NCBI GenBank assembly: GCA_930979925.1
Contig: CAKNIB010000001.1
Coordinates: 1-64,000, forward strand
DNA: 64,000 bases
Reading direction: 5' to 3'
From: an uncultured Clostridia bacterium
Lineage (GTDB): Bacteria; Bacillota; Clostridia; Christensenellales; UBA1242
Shown piece after piece: positions 1-8,723 of this stretch. The notes beneath the pieces were generated by a model. The model saw nothing but the letters and a program-made list of their open reading frames with translations. It was not told the DNA's origin and did no database searches. The number at the start of each line of letters is the position of its first letter. The stretch's first letter is position 1. A program made the position numbers and the translations under genes.

Positions 1-92
1 CATATTATGGTTCTAATACACCGAAGATAGTATCTATCACAATCAGAGCAAATACTTTCGCACTATATGATTATTGCATGGACGAAGATTAA
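1..92 (+). CDS. C-terminal end of an unknown protein (partial)
   Basis: Reading frame 3 is open from the window edge to a TAA at 90-92 and encodes a 29-residue tail ending in CMDED. A strong intrinsic terminator follows 10 nt later, which supports this being the real end of a gene. The tail is too short to assign a family; the alternating hydrophobic pattern would fit a final beta strand. The gene starts outside the window. Confidence 0.55.
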   Translation, partial: YYGSNTPKIVSITIRANTFALYDYCMDED

Positions 93-102
93 ACAAAACG
101 AT

Positions 103-134
103 AAAAAACTCCTGTTACTAAGCGGGAGTTTTTT
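103..134 (+). terminator. Intrinsic terminator after the partial first gene
   Basis: A 12-bp stem (103-114 with 123-134, one G-T pair) closes an 8-nt loop, and the 3' arm ends in six Ts. It lies 10 nt after the stop codon at 92. Confidence 0.85.
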
Positions 135-319
135 GTTATAAAGGAAACTTCAAAATGCTCTTGAGGTTAAAAAATGGTTTAAATATAGTAGCGTTAAGAA
201 GACATTTTATTGAAAGCTTTACCAAGTTTAAAGAGATAAAATAAAAATAATAATAAAAATAGACTAGATATATGCGCATATATCTAGTCTATTTTAATGT
301 AAATTTTTGGTTTTTTATA
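135..319. other. Intergenic region, no convincing gene
   Basis: Between the two terminators there is only a 29-codon ATG frame (155-244) with a weak purine stretch upstream and no recognisable product. The perfect palindrome at 256-295 is listed separately. I see no other feature. Confidence 0.5.
256..295. terminator. Perfect 40-bp palindrome, bidirectional terminator
   Basis: The arms 256-275 and 276-295 are perfectly complementary around a GCGC centre, with A-runs on the left and T-runs on the right. It lies 25 nt past the stop of the minus-strand ATPase gene and would also stop plus-strand readthrough. Confidence 0.8.
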
Positions 320-2917
320 CTACTGTTTTTGTAACAAGCTTATCACTTTGTCTCGCAATTTATCTATTCGCTTTTGATTGAATTTTATAAGTAGTATTAT
401 AATGATTGATGCAACTATTATAGCAAAGAAGGTGATAAGAACTGTAACCGAACTTGACGTTATTGAGAATAGACTTGGCAGGGCAACGATTGCACCTACA
501 ATGCAGATTAATGATATTGCCAGTGTTGCACCTTTTAACAATGTGAATGGAAAACACAAGGTTGAAAGATTTAAAAATCCTGTAAAGGTAAGAACAAGCA
601 CGCAAAGTGTTTTATATTCTTCATCTGCAAGAAGTTTAACACCTTCTGCAGTTTCTGTGGTACTTAGAGCAATTACTATAATCACATTAATAAGCATAAG
701 AAGTGCTCGTGGCAGTGACCGCTTCATAACTTGCGGTATAAAGTTACCTTTAATTGGCTGAGTATTAGGCTCAAAGGTGAGAAGGAAGGATGGAATACCA
801 ATTACAAATGCCTCAAGTAGCATCATCATGCTAGGTCTAAACGGATATGCGATTTGAAGAAATAGTGTAATAATTGTCAAAGTGATTGCAAAGAATGTTT
901 TCATCAAGAATAGAGATGATGAGTTTTGCACATTGTTTACAACTTGCCTGCCTTCTTTTACGACAGATGGCAGAGATGAGAAGTTAGACTCAAGTAACAC
1001 TAGTTTTGAGATATTTCTTGCAACCTCACTTCCGTCAGCCATTGCAATAGAACAGTCGGCTTCTTTGAGTGCAAGGGTATCATTGACACCATCACCTGTC
1101 ATGGCCACAACTTTGCCTTTATTTTTTAAAGCTTTAATAATGGTATACTTTTGCTCTGGGGTAACTCGTCCAAAAACGGTAAATTGGTCAGCCATTTGCT
1201 CGACTTCCTTGAGCGAAAAGTTTTCTAGAGAAACATATTTGTCGCTATGCTCAACTCCCACTCGCTGAGCTATTTTTGATACAGTAGAAGGGTCATCACC
1301 AGAAATTATTTTTATCTCCACACCATTATCTTTAAACCACTGTATGGTCTCAATCGCGTCCTCTCTTATGTGTTCTTCAAGTACGATTATGGCAAGTAGT
1401 GTGGCATTTTTACCTGACATAGTTTTGTCAAATTTTTGACCACTTGACTCGGCAAGTGCGATAACTCTCAGGCCTTTGTTTTGTTGCTGTTTGATATAAT
1501 CAAGTTGCTCTTGCGTCAAATTGCAACCAATTCGCGTATGTGCTCCAAGGAAATATATTTTCCTGTTTGATAGTTGTGTTATTGAGTATTTCCTCTCTGA
1601 AGAGAATTCGGCAATATTTAGCGCTGTCATCTCTTCATTGCGACCAAACTCTTTTATCATGGCACTAGAGGTCGCGTTTATTGTCTTTTGCAGGTTAAGT
1701 ATGTTTGATAAAATTTTTATTATACTAGATTTTCGTTTATTTGTATAGGTCATAAAATCTACAACCCGCATAGTACCATCGGTAATAGTGCCAGTCTTGT
1801 CAAGACATAGGACATTAGTTCTTGCTAGCATCTCAATTGAGTAGAGGTCACGAACAAGCGTCTTTTTTCTTGCAAGTTTGATAACACCAATGGCAAGCGC
1901 TATCGTAACGAGTAGGAACATTCCGGCAGGTATCATGCTAGTCAGCGCGCCACTTGTGTTTGTTATTTGGTCTTTTAAAGTGGAGTTTTCTTGAGCAAAT
2001 TCCTTTAAGAAGGTGAGTATTCCAATAGGTACAAGCGCGATACCAATATATCTAATCAAGCGGTTTAGGTCTTTAAATAGGTTGGATTGAGGCGCTTTAA
2101 ACTCTTTTGCCTTCTTTGCCATTTGGTAGATGTAGTTATCTTTGCCAATTTTTTCAACTCTTGCATAGCACTGCCCAGAAACGATAAAACTACCAGATAA
2201 TAGCATAGCATCAACCGCTTTTTCAATAGCATTTGACTCGCCGGTAAGTAAACTCTCATTGACCTCGACATGTCCTTCAACTATCTTGCAGTCAGACGGT
2301 ATTTGATTGCCGTTACTTAAAAGGATGATGTCGTCAAGAAGTAACTGGTCAGCAGGAATTTCAAGAACTTGACCATCTCTTATCGTTTTAACAAGGGGAG
2401 AGGTCACAATGGACAGCTTTTCTATAGTAATTTTTGCTCTAATTTCTTGGATAATTGCAATTGCAGTGTTTGCGACAACGACAAAGATAAAAATTAGGTC
2501 GCTGTAAGAGCCCACACAGATAAGGGCAATAGCAATGATAAGCCAAAGCATATTAAAAAAGGTAAATATATTTTTAGCAAATATTGACCAATAAGATTTA
2601 GTTGACTTAACTTTTGTCTTATTGATAAGGTTCGCTTCTTGTCTTGCCTCCACTTGCACACTATTTAAGCCCGTTTTAAAGTCTGGATAATATCTTTCAA
2701 CATTTTCAGGAACGGCAGGAGCATCTTCTTCCTCTTTTTTCTTAGACATCGGCAAAGTAAAAGTTTTTTTCAATTTTTCTAAAATGCCTAAATGGTTTTC
2801 ATAGCCCTCTTGGGTATAAAAAAGGATAGAAAGCCCTTCATCATAAATTCTCTTATATTTATTTTTGCTTTTTAAAATATCATTATATTTTATTTCAATT
2901 TGCTCTTTTTTTCTCAT
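320..2917 (-). CDS. CtpE-like P-type cation-transporting ATPase
   Basis: This 865-residue membrane ATPase couples ATP hydrolysis to cation transport. The actuator motif TGES is at 225-228, the phosphorylated aspartate is D373 in DKTGT, and the hinge TGDGVND is at 607-613. Membrane helices lie at about 113-155, 286-303 and 325-347, with a C-terminal six-helix block. The order of motifs resembles CtpE, linked to calcium uptake in mycobacteria. The M4 motif normally written PEGL reads PAGM (330-333), so the usual acidic ion ligand is absent; I recall similar substitutions in Firmicutes relatives, so this is probably a subfamily trait. About 75 charged residues precede the conserved core, and M57 is an alternative start without a Shine-Dalgarno. 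A TTGACA/TATAAT promoter places transcription start only about 6 nt before the chosen ATG. Substrate is inferred. Confidence 0.85.
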   Translation of the reverse strand: MRKKEQIEIKYNDILKSKNKYKRIYDEGLSILFYTQEGYENHLGILEKLKKTFTLPMSKKKEEEDAPAVPENVERYYPDFKTGLNSVQVEARQEANLINKTKVKSTKSYWSIFAKNIFTFFNMLWLIIAIALICVGSYSDLIFIFVVVANTAIAIIQEIRAKITIEKLSIVTSPLVKTIRDGQVLEIPADQLLLDDIILLSNGNQIPSDCKIVEGHVEVNESLLTGESNAIEKAVDAMLLSGSFIVSGQCYARVEKIGKDNYIYQMAKKAKEFKAPQSNLFKDLNRLIRYIGIALVPIGILTFLKEFAQENSTLKDQITNTSGALTSMIPAGMFLLVTIALAIGVIKLARKKTLVRDLYSIEMLARTNVLCLDKTGTITDGTMRVVDFMTYTNKRKSSIIKILSNILNLQKTINATSSAMIKEFGRNEEMTALNIAEFSSERKYSITQLSNRKIYFLGAHTRIGCNLTQEQLDYIKQQQNKGLRVIALAESSGQKFDKTMSGKNATLLAIIVLEEHIREDAIETIQWFKDNGVEIKIISGDDPSTVSKIAQRVGVEHSDKYVSLENFSLKEVEQMADQFTVFGRVTPEQKYTIIKALKNKGKVVAMTGDGVNDTLALKEADCSIAMADGSEVARNISKLVLLESNFSSLPSVVKEGRQVVNNVQNSSSLFLMKTFFAITLTIITLFLQIAYPFRPSMMMLLEAFVIGIPSFLLTFEPNTQPIKGNFIPQVMKRSLPRALLMLINVIIVIALSTTETAEGVKLLADEEYKTLCVLVLTFTGFLNLSTLCFPFTLLKGATLAISLICIVGAIVALPSLFSITSSSVTVLITFFAIIVASIIIILLIKFNQKRIDKLRDKVISLLQKQ

Positions 2918-2930
2918 ATTGTACTTTTAT

Positions 2931-2960
2931 ATTATATATTATTTTTTTTAGTTATGTCAA
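2931..2960 (-). promoter_or_regulatory. Consensus sigma-A promoter of the P-type ATPase gene
   Basis: Read on the minus strand, TTGACA (2960-2955) and TATAAT (2936-2931) are separated by 18 bp. The start codon begins 13 nt after the -10 box and no Shine-Dalgarno lies between, so the leader should be about 6 nt. Confidence 0.8.
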
Positions 2961-2978
2961 CATAATTGCAAAATAGAT

Positions 2979-3007
2979 TTGACAATGTTTGTCAAATAAA
3001 GTATTCT
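2979..3007 (+). promoter_or_regulatory. Sigma-A promoter of the tRNA nucleotidyltransferase gene
   Basis: TTGACA (2979-2984), a 17-bp spacer and TATTCT (3002-3007) lie 29 nt before the ATG. It is divergent from the ATPase promoter, with 18 bp between the two -35 boxes. Confidence 0.75.
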
Positions 3008-3036
3008 TATATTAAAGGTAAAAAATAGGAGAAAAA

Positions 3037-4275
3037 ATGCAAATAGAATTGCCAAAAGAACTTAATAAACTTGCTGGAATTTTATCAAAACCGCTTTACG
3101 TTGTCGGCGGGTATATTAGAAATTTTTTACTGGGTATAAAAAAAGAGGATATAGATATATGTTCTCAGCTTTTGCCGGAAGAGGTGGCAAAGGAGTTAAA
3201 GGGTAGCGAATTTAAGGTAAAAATAAAAAGTAAAAGCCTTGGTAGCGCATTAATTTCTATCGGCTCAATGACTTTTGAATACACTACATTTAGACGAGAC
3301 ATCTATCCTTCAGGTGGCAGACATATGCCAGACAAAGTGGAGTTTGTCTCTAGTCCAGAAGAGGACGCAAAACGCCGTGATTTTACCTGTAACGCTCTAT
3401 ATTATGATATATTAAATGATAAAATCCTAGATTTTTATGGTGGAGCGAGTGATATAAAGAAGAAGATTTTAAGAACTGTTGAGACGCCAGATAAGGTGCT
3501 ATGCCATGACGGCGTGAGAATTTTAAGACTATTCCGCTTTGAATGCGAACTTAATTTTAAAATTGAAAAGTCGACCTTGCAAGAGGCGATTAAATACAGT
3601 GAAAACTTGCGCGATATCTCAGGCGAACGAGCAATCTATGAAATTACAAGAATTCTCCATAGCCCCAATAAATACCCAGGCTATACAAAGCCAAATGCTT
3701 ACATGAGGGTGCTACGCCAATTTAACAAATTTTCTCTATGGCCAAACTTTGGCATAGACTGTCCAAAAATAAAGTTTAACATGGTCAAAAAGGTGGAGCA
3801 TAAGTCGCAAGGCTTTTTGATTGACGTAATAGACACAGTCAATCCTTTTTCAATATCCTATTATTTAAATTTGATTTTATCAGGGTCCTTTGGCATCAAT
3901 AAAAAGATGACTGAGCAATATATAAATATTCTGTCAGGATATTATGAGGCGCTCAATCACCAGCAAAACAAACCATATTTTTTCAAATATTTCGATAATT
4001 TCCCAAGTATCTACAAACTTTTAATACATAAATCAAAATATCTTGCAAATAAATATCAATTTTTCTACAAGTATATCATTTCACACAAAATAGTAGTGTC
4101 AATTAATGACCTAAAAGTAACAGGCGCGGATATCAAAGAACATTATCCAGAAGTCAAACAAAATAGATATAACCCAATTCTTGAAAGCTTGCTAAGCGAC
4201 ATATTTGACGGAAAGCTTGACAACAATCGCGAGGAGTTACTTTCTGCTATAGAGTCTAAACTTAAATATTTATAA
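3037..4275 (+). CDS. cca: CCA tRNA nucleotidyltransferase / poly(A) polymerase family protein
   Basis: A class II nucleotidyltransferase of 412 residues that should add or repair the CCA tail of tRNAs. The head carries the GG..R motif (G24, G25, R28) followed by the metal-binding D38-I-D40. RRDFTCNA at 113-120 is the family's second motif, and the helical nucleotide-recognition segment starts near RILRLFRF (161-168). An AGGAG Shine-Dalgarno lies 6 nt before the ATG. Poly(A) polymerase I is the alternative, but CCA addition is the usual role of a family member of this length in Bacillota. The one tRNA in this window already encodes CCA, so repair may be the main duty. It stands alone behind its own promoter and converges on the VanW-type gene. 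Confidence 0.85.
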   Translation: MQIELPKELNKLAGILSKPLYVVGGYIRNFLLGIKKEDIDICSQLLPEEVAKELKGSEFKVKIKSKSLGSALISIGSMTFEYTTFRRDIYPSGGRHMPDKVEFVSSPEEDAKRRDFTCNALYYDILNDKILDFYGGASDIKKKILRTVETPDKVLCHDGVRILRLFRFECELNFKIEKSTLQEAIKYSENLRDISGERAIYEITRILHSPNKYPGYTKPNAYMRVLRQFNKFSLWPNFGIDCPKIKFNMVKKVEHKSQGFLIDVIDTVNPFSISYYLNLILSGSFGINKKMTEQYINILSGYYEALNHQQNKPYFFKYFDNFPSIYKLLIHKSKYLANKYQFFYKYIISHKIVVSINDLKVTGADIKEHYPEVKQNRYNPILESLLSDIFDGKLDNNREELLSAIESKLKYL

Positions 4276-4344
4276 AAAAATAAAATGTTTTAATTATAAA
4301 AATTTAGTTAAATTATAAAATTATTTATTTTAATAATAAAAAAC

Positions 4345-4385
4345 AAAATGCACTTAAAAAGCGTAAAACTTTTGCGGTGCATTTT
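4345..4385. terminator. Bidirectional terminator between converging genes
   Basis: A 9-bp stem (4345-4353 with 4377-4385) flanked by A-runs and T-runs lies between the stop codons at 4275 and 4419, and would serve both strands. Confidence 0.7.
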
Positions 4386-4418
4386 TTAAATGATTTTTGG
4401 TTTTTTTTTAATTTTTTA

Positions 4419-5927
4419 TTAAATGATATTAAATCTACGTTTAGCATTTTCGGTTGTCTCTTTTGTCACTTTTTGCGGACTTATATACTTGACATTGCTA
4501 GCTGGCAGGGTCATACCTTCTTCAAGAGTGGCACTGCCTTCTACAATAACACCATTTTGTGGTTGGTAGTGGTCGTGCCTAATCTCTTTTTCTTCGGTAA
4601 GCTCACCATTTCTGTAATATTGCAGATATCCCTTGCTTTCATAGCCCTCTTGCGGATATTTCAATCGGTAATATTCGCCTTTATATAGTACTTTGTCCGA
4701 GTATTTACCTTCGCTGTCAGTGACTATTTTATCTCCACCGTGTGCGATAACTTTTACAAGCTCGGAGCGAGTTCTAATCTCAAGCCCATCGTCGAGAGGC
4801 TCTCCATATATCTCAACAATAGCCTCACTGTCAGTGCCATATGCCTTTATATAGATAGGAGTGTCGAGATTGTTTACAAAGACAAGGTCGGCATAGCCTT
4901 CGCTCACCATTGCGTCAAAAGAAAGTGGTACATATGACGCTGGCAAAGAATGATGATGTGCCTCAATGACCTCAATATCTGCGCGCAATAACGCGTTATA
5001 CAAAGTGGTAGACGCCTGACAAACGCCTCCGCCTATGCCAGAAACATAGCTACCATTAAAGATAATCTTTGCATCTTTATAGCCATTTTTGCTAGTACGT
5101 GGACCAGTGGTTTTATTAAAAGATATCTCTTCGCCTGGCTCGACAATCATGCCGTTAAATTTTGACAATGCAAGTTTAATATTAGCCTTGCGGTTGTCCG
5201 ACGACTTTGCGTAATTTGTTGCAAAAGTTGACCTCAGGGCGATGCTATTAATATAGTCATCTAAATTTTGCTCAGGCGTTATCTCTTGAAAGGGGATATT
5301 TATTACATAATCCTCATGCGATAATATTGCCTCATTTATGGCATCTTCTAGCGCCATCCTGTCAACTTTAATTCCGGCATAACTTTCACTCAGAGAAAAC
5401 ATCTCACTCTCATTAGGTTTGAAGACAACAACAGCACTTTGAGGTTCTCTTTCAATTTCTTCAATTATTTCATCAATCCGCCCGTCTAGTCCACCAAGAA
5501 GGTCTTGATAGGGTAGCGATACAATTAAGCCATCCTCTTTTATTTTCTTTTCTACTTTTTTCTTTTGGAAAATGTTACCTTGATGTCCATATTCTAAAAC
5601 GTTGTCAAGCGCGCCCTCAAAGTTACCCACAACTTCAAAGTCGGTGCCGTTTAACTGCCAAGTTTTATCCTCATTTTTAAGTACAAGCCTAATTTTGTCC
5701 TTGTTTTCTATTAAATCTTCAGATAGCGCGTCCTCGGCCTCTGCTTTAGTCATTCCTGAAATATTTACCCCATTTACATAGGTGTTCTGATAAAAGGTGG
5801 TCTTATCGCTTATGCTGTCACCAAAATAAAACTGACAAAAAAGCAAAAGCCCAACAGCTATAATAAACACACCAATCAGCCAAAGAATAGACGTCTTTTT
5901 ACTTTTAACTTGTTCTTGAGTTTTCAA
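4419..5927 (-). CDS. VanW/YoaR-type membrane-anchored cell-wall protein
   Basis: A single hydrophobic helix near the N-terminus (about residues 14-36) anchors an extracellular protein. Two repeated domains of the putative peptidoglycan-binding type lie at about 50-230 and are followed by the VanW domain. The VanW signature GIGGGVCQ sits with GGGVCQ at 299-304, and the histidine cluster AHHHS follows about 20 residues later. The C-terminal part (about 390-502) resembles a G5-like beta module. The frame opens at a GTG at 5999, but I chose the TTG at 5927-5925 because GAGGTG lies 6-8 nt upstream and the membrane helix then begins at a normal distance; this gives 502 residues. The YoaR family is common in clostridia and its biochemical role is not established. 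There is no resistance operon here. Confidence 0.8.
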   Translation of the reverse strand: MKTQEQVKSKKTSILWLIGVFIIAVGLLLFCQFYFGDSISDKTTFYQNTYVNGVNISGMTKAEAEDALSEDLIENKDKIRLVLKNEDKTWQLNGTDFEVVGNFEGALDNVLEYGHQGNIFQKKKVEKKIKEDGLIVSLPYQDLLGGLDGRIDEIIEEIEREPQSAVVVFKPNESEMFSLSESYAGIKVDRMALEDAINEAILSHEDYVINIPFQEITPEQNLDDYINSIALRSTFATNYAKSSDNRKANIKLALSKFNGMIVEPGEEISFNKTTGPRTSKNGYKDAKIIFNGSYVSGIGGGVCQASTTLYNALLRADIEVIEAHHHSLPASYVPLSFDAMVSEGYADLVFVNNLDTPIYIKAYGTDSEAIVEIYGEPLDDGLEIRTRSELVKVIAHGGDKIVTDSEGKYSDKVLYKGEYYRLKYPQEGYESKGYLQYYRNGELTEEKEIRHDHYQPQNGVIVEGSATLEEGMTLPASNVKYISPQKVTKETTENAKRRFNII

Positions 5928-6072
5928 ATTTTTCACCTCTTTTGATAGTGTTTGTATCTTTAACAAAATTATGCATGTTTGAGCTTCAATCTGACACACT
6001 TACTAAAACATTTCTTTCAAAATATATAAAACTCATAGCGTATAGATTTAAAATATTGATAGATAATAAATT

Positions 6073-6816
6073 ATGAAACAGTCGCTGAGTAAAAAGAAAA
6101 AGATTTTGCGCACCACTCTTGTAATTATTGCAATAGCTGTTTTTCTACTGCTTTCTTATTATATTTTGGTTTGGACAGGGCTGTGGGAGAAATTTAACTC
6201 GGTTGACAAACTCCGCCGTTTTATTTTAAGTCTAGGTCTTTGGGGTAGGATTGCCTTTGTATTTTTTCAATTTTTGCAAGTGACATTTATTCCTCTGCCG
6301 TCTCCCATTTTGATTATCGCCGGCTCGCTTATATACGGACCCTTTCAGTCAGGACTTTTGTCTCTTGCCGGAATACTTCTTGGTAGCGCTCTTGCCTTCT
6401 TCTTGGGACGGGTATTCGGCAAAAAACTTGTCTCTTTTATGGTGGGCGAAGAGAGTCAAAAAAAGTGGTCAAAGAGCCTAAGTAGTTGTAAATATTCTTT
6501 TGTTATAATGATGCTCCTGCCATGCTTCCCAGACGACATACTTTGCCTCGTTGCAGGACTTACTGATATGAGCTGGACATTTTTTATGACCACTCAGTTT
6601 ATCGCAAGACCGATAGGAATATTTTCAGTATCATATCTTTCAAACGGCGAGCTTATACCATACAGTGGCTGGGGACTTGTAGTATGGGCGATAATAATCA
6701 TACTTTCGTTTACCCTTATTTATCTTGCCGGAAAGTACAACAAGGAAATAGAAAAATTTATAAATAAATTATTTAAAAAAGAAAAATCAGAAAAAGAAGA
6801 AAAAGTCAAAAAATGA
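6073..6816 (+). CDS. TVP38/TMEM64 (DedA-like VTT domain) membrane protein
   Basis: A 247-residue polytopic membrane protein. A first helix at about 13-33 is followed by the VTT core at roughly 55-195, with the conserved G-rich segment around GSLIYGPFQSG and a second one around GSALAFFLGRVFGKK. The C-terminus is a highly charged Lys/Glu tail. Proteins of this superfamily (TVP38, DedA) are linked to lipid scrambling or small-molecule transport, but no substrate can be read here. No Shine-Dalgarno precedes the ATG; a GATAAT box lies 5 nt before it, without a good -35. Divergent from the VanW-type gene and probably monocistronic. Confidence 0.8.
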   Translation: MKQSLSKKKKILRTTLVIIAIAVFLLLSYYILVWTGLWEKFNSVDKLRRFILSLGLWGRIAFVFFQFLQVTFIPLPSPILIIAGSLIYGPFQSGLLSLAGILLGSALAFFLGRVFGKKLVSFMVGEESQKKWSKSLSSCKYSFVIMMLLPCFPDDILCLVAGLTDMSWTFFMTTQFIARPIGIFSVSYLSNGELIPYSGWGLVVWAIIIILSFTLIYLAGKYNKEIEKFINKLFKKEKSEKEEKVKK

Positions 6817-6937
6817 TAAATATTTAATAAAATTAATTAAAAAATAATAAAATACGACAAAAAATTGATTAAAAATAATTTTAACAAATATTTTATTTAA
6901 AAATTAAATATTAATATAATTAAAGATTAATTTTTTA

Positions 6938-7099
6938 TTAGGTTCTTTTAATAAATAAAACCCTGCCTCTTTTTATCATTTTAGGACTAAGATTATTGTA
7001 AATTAATATAGAAATAGGTGAAACTTGATATTTTTTTGCTATTTTTTCTATATTATCATTTTCTTTAACAATATATATTTGATTAAATTCTTTTTTCAT
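6938..7099 (-). CDS. Tiny LysM-domain protein (53 aa)
   Basis: A complete 53-codon frame preceded by a perfect AGGAGG 6 nt upstream of the ATG. The product is essentially a single LysM module: YIVKENDNIEKIAKKY, then VSPISILIYNN and a GRVLFI ending, which match the two helices and final strand of LysM. LysM binds N-acetylglucosamine-containing glycans such as peptidoglycan or spore cortex. There is no signal peptide or membrane segment, so it would act in the cytoplasm or mother cell unless exported another way. It is divergent from the spoVB-like gene (63 nt between starts), which makes a spore-morphogenesis role plausible but unproven. Confidence 0.75.
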   Translation of the reverse strand: MKKEFNQIYIVKENDNIEKIAKKYQVSPISILIYNNLSPKMIKRGRVLFIKRT

Positions 7100-7162
7100 A
7101 AAAATCCTCCTGTTGTAGTATTAAATTTTATTCAAGCAAAATAACATATATGAGGAGGGGAG

Positions 7163-8689
7163 ATGAAATCATTATTTAAAACTGTAGCTCTTATCACAGT
7201 TTTTTCATTTTTAACTAGAGTTTCAGGCTTTATATTTAGAATAATTTTATCAAGGGTGGTAGGAGCTGAAGGTTTAGGACTTTATCAAGTTGCCTCTTCA
7301 GTTTTTATGGTGCTTCTTACAGTCATCTCAAGTGGTATCCCTCTGATAATCTCACGCATGTCTGCCTCTTTTTCTGCCAAAAAGGACAAGGATGGCTCTC
7401 TTATATCTGCAGCCCTAATTTACACCTTGACTTTGTCTATAATTTTATGTCTTATAGTCCTATTATTTAGAAGTCTTTTCTCCGCTCTTTTTACCGAACA
7501 GCGTTGCTATGAAATTTTATTAATTCTTCTCCCAAGTTTAATTTTCTCATCCGTTTACTCAGTCTTTCGTGGCGCTCTTTGGGGGAGAGGTAACTATTTC
7601 GCCTTGTGTGTCAGCGAGTTTTACGAGCAAGTGGTAAGAATAGTTATCGGCGTGTTACTAATAAGCGTTAGCTTCTCAAGCATAGAAAACGCACTCTCTC
7701 TTGGCTGGTCCATTACGATAGCCTGCCTTCTTTCTATGATATTTGTTATGCTACTATTTTTCTATTATGGTGGGTCATTAAAAAAGCCGAAGAAAGAATA
7801 CTTAAAGCCACTTGTCAAACAGTCAACGCCTATAACACTCATGCGGGTAGCGGGCTCTTTTATTCAGCCACTTATCGCTCTTATTGTACCTGCACGACTT
7901 ATGGCGATTGGCTATACCAGCGCCCAGGCTCTCAGTTTATATGGTGTAGCCGTCGGAATGACACTACCTCTCATTTATGTTCCAACCACAATAATAGGCT
8001 CTCTTTCTACTGCACTTATTCCAGACATCTCTCGCGCTGTAGCTCAAAACGACCAGTCGCATATTGAGACAAGAATAACCTCGTCCATGTCCTTCGCTCT
8101 TCTTATTTCAGCTTTATTTGTTCCAATATTCTTAGGTATGGGCGAGCATGCTGGACTGTTTTTATACGACAACTTACTTTCAGGGACCCTTCTTCAGTCG
8201 GCGTCATGGGTACTTTTGCCACTAGGTCTTACAAATATATCTTCCGCTCTTTTAAACTCGCTAGGCTATGAGAGCAAGTCCTTTATAAATTTCTTGGTAG
8301 GAGCAGTTGCAATGTTTATAGCCCTTTGGATATTGCCGTCACTTGTTGGTATCAATGCAATCATATGGGCAATGGGGATAAATTATACAATAACTGCCAT
8401 TTTAAATATCTATCTTTTAAAACGTAAAACCAAGGCAAATTTTGTTGTATTTAAACCACTTTTAAAGATTATTTTACTGACAATCCCAGTTTCTGCACTC
8501 ACTGCTTTTGTAGTCAGCCTTTGCGATTATATTTTCCCTCTCTTTATAACCCTTGTAATAGGCGGGGTGACAAGCGTTACTAGTTTTGTCTTGTTAGCTG
8601 GCGTTGCAAATCTGATTGACATCAAAGCTTTTATTATCAGCGCAAAGCAGAGATTAAAACCAAATAAAAGAAAAATAAAAGCAAGCTAG
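7163..8689 (+). CDS. spoVB: SpoVB-like oligosaccharide/lipid flippase (MOP superfamily)
   Basis: A 508-residue integral membrane protein with about 14 predicted helices. The N-terminus reads FLTRVSGFIFRIILSR followed by GAEGLGLYQ, the typical opening of the SpoVB/polysaccharide-biosynthesis branch of the MOP superfamily. SpoVB is needed for spore cortex synthesis; paralogues move lipid-linked sugars or peptidoglycan precursors. A strong AGGAGGGG site precedes the ATG. DUF421 and DUF4363 genes follow closely, a grouping I recall from other clostridia. No convincing sigma-A promoter is visible in the 63-nt divergent gap; GTATTAA and CATATATG could be a sigma-E type pair, but the spacing is not ideal. 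Assignment to SpoVB rather than another MOP paralogue is inferred. Confidence 0.75.
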   Translation: MKSLFKTVALITVFSFLTRVSGFIFRIILSRVVGAEGLGLYQVASSVFMVLLTVISSGIPLIISRMSASFSAKKDKDGSLISAALIYTLTLSIILCLIVLLFRSLFSALFTEQRCYEILLILLPSLIFSSVYSVFRGALWGRGNYFALCVSEFYEQVVRIVIGVLLISVSFSSIENALSLGWSITIACLLSMIFVMLLFFYYGGSLKKPKKEYLKPLVKQSTPITLMRVAGSFIQPLIALIVPARLMAIGYTSAQALSLYGVAVGMTLPLIYVPTTIIGSLSTALIPDISRAVAQNDQSHIETRITSSMSFALLISALFVPIFLGMGEHAGLFLYDNLLSGTLLQSASWVLLPLGLTNISSALLNSLGYESKSFINFLVGAVAMFIALWILPSLVGINAIIWAMGINYTITAILNIYLLKRKTKANFVVFKPLLKIILLTIPVSALTAFVVSLCDYIFPLFITLVIGGVTSVTSFVLLAGVANLIDIKAFIISAKQRLKPNKRKIKAS

Positions 8690-8723
8690 TAGTATAATTT
8701 ATAGAAAACGGGCAAAATAAATT

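Noticed and set aside
155..244. 29-codon ATG frame between two terminators
   Set aside because: No proper ribosome binding site, no promoter and no recognisable product; lies in non-coding AT-rich sequence.
5928..5999. GTG start extending the VanW-type protein by 24 residues
   Set aside because: No ribosome binding site for the GTG, whereas TTG 5927 has GAGGTG at proper spacing.
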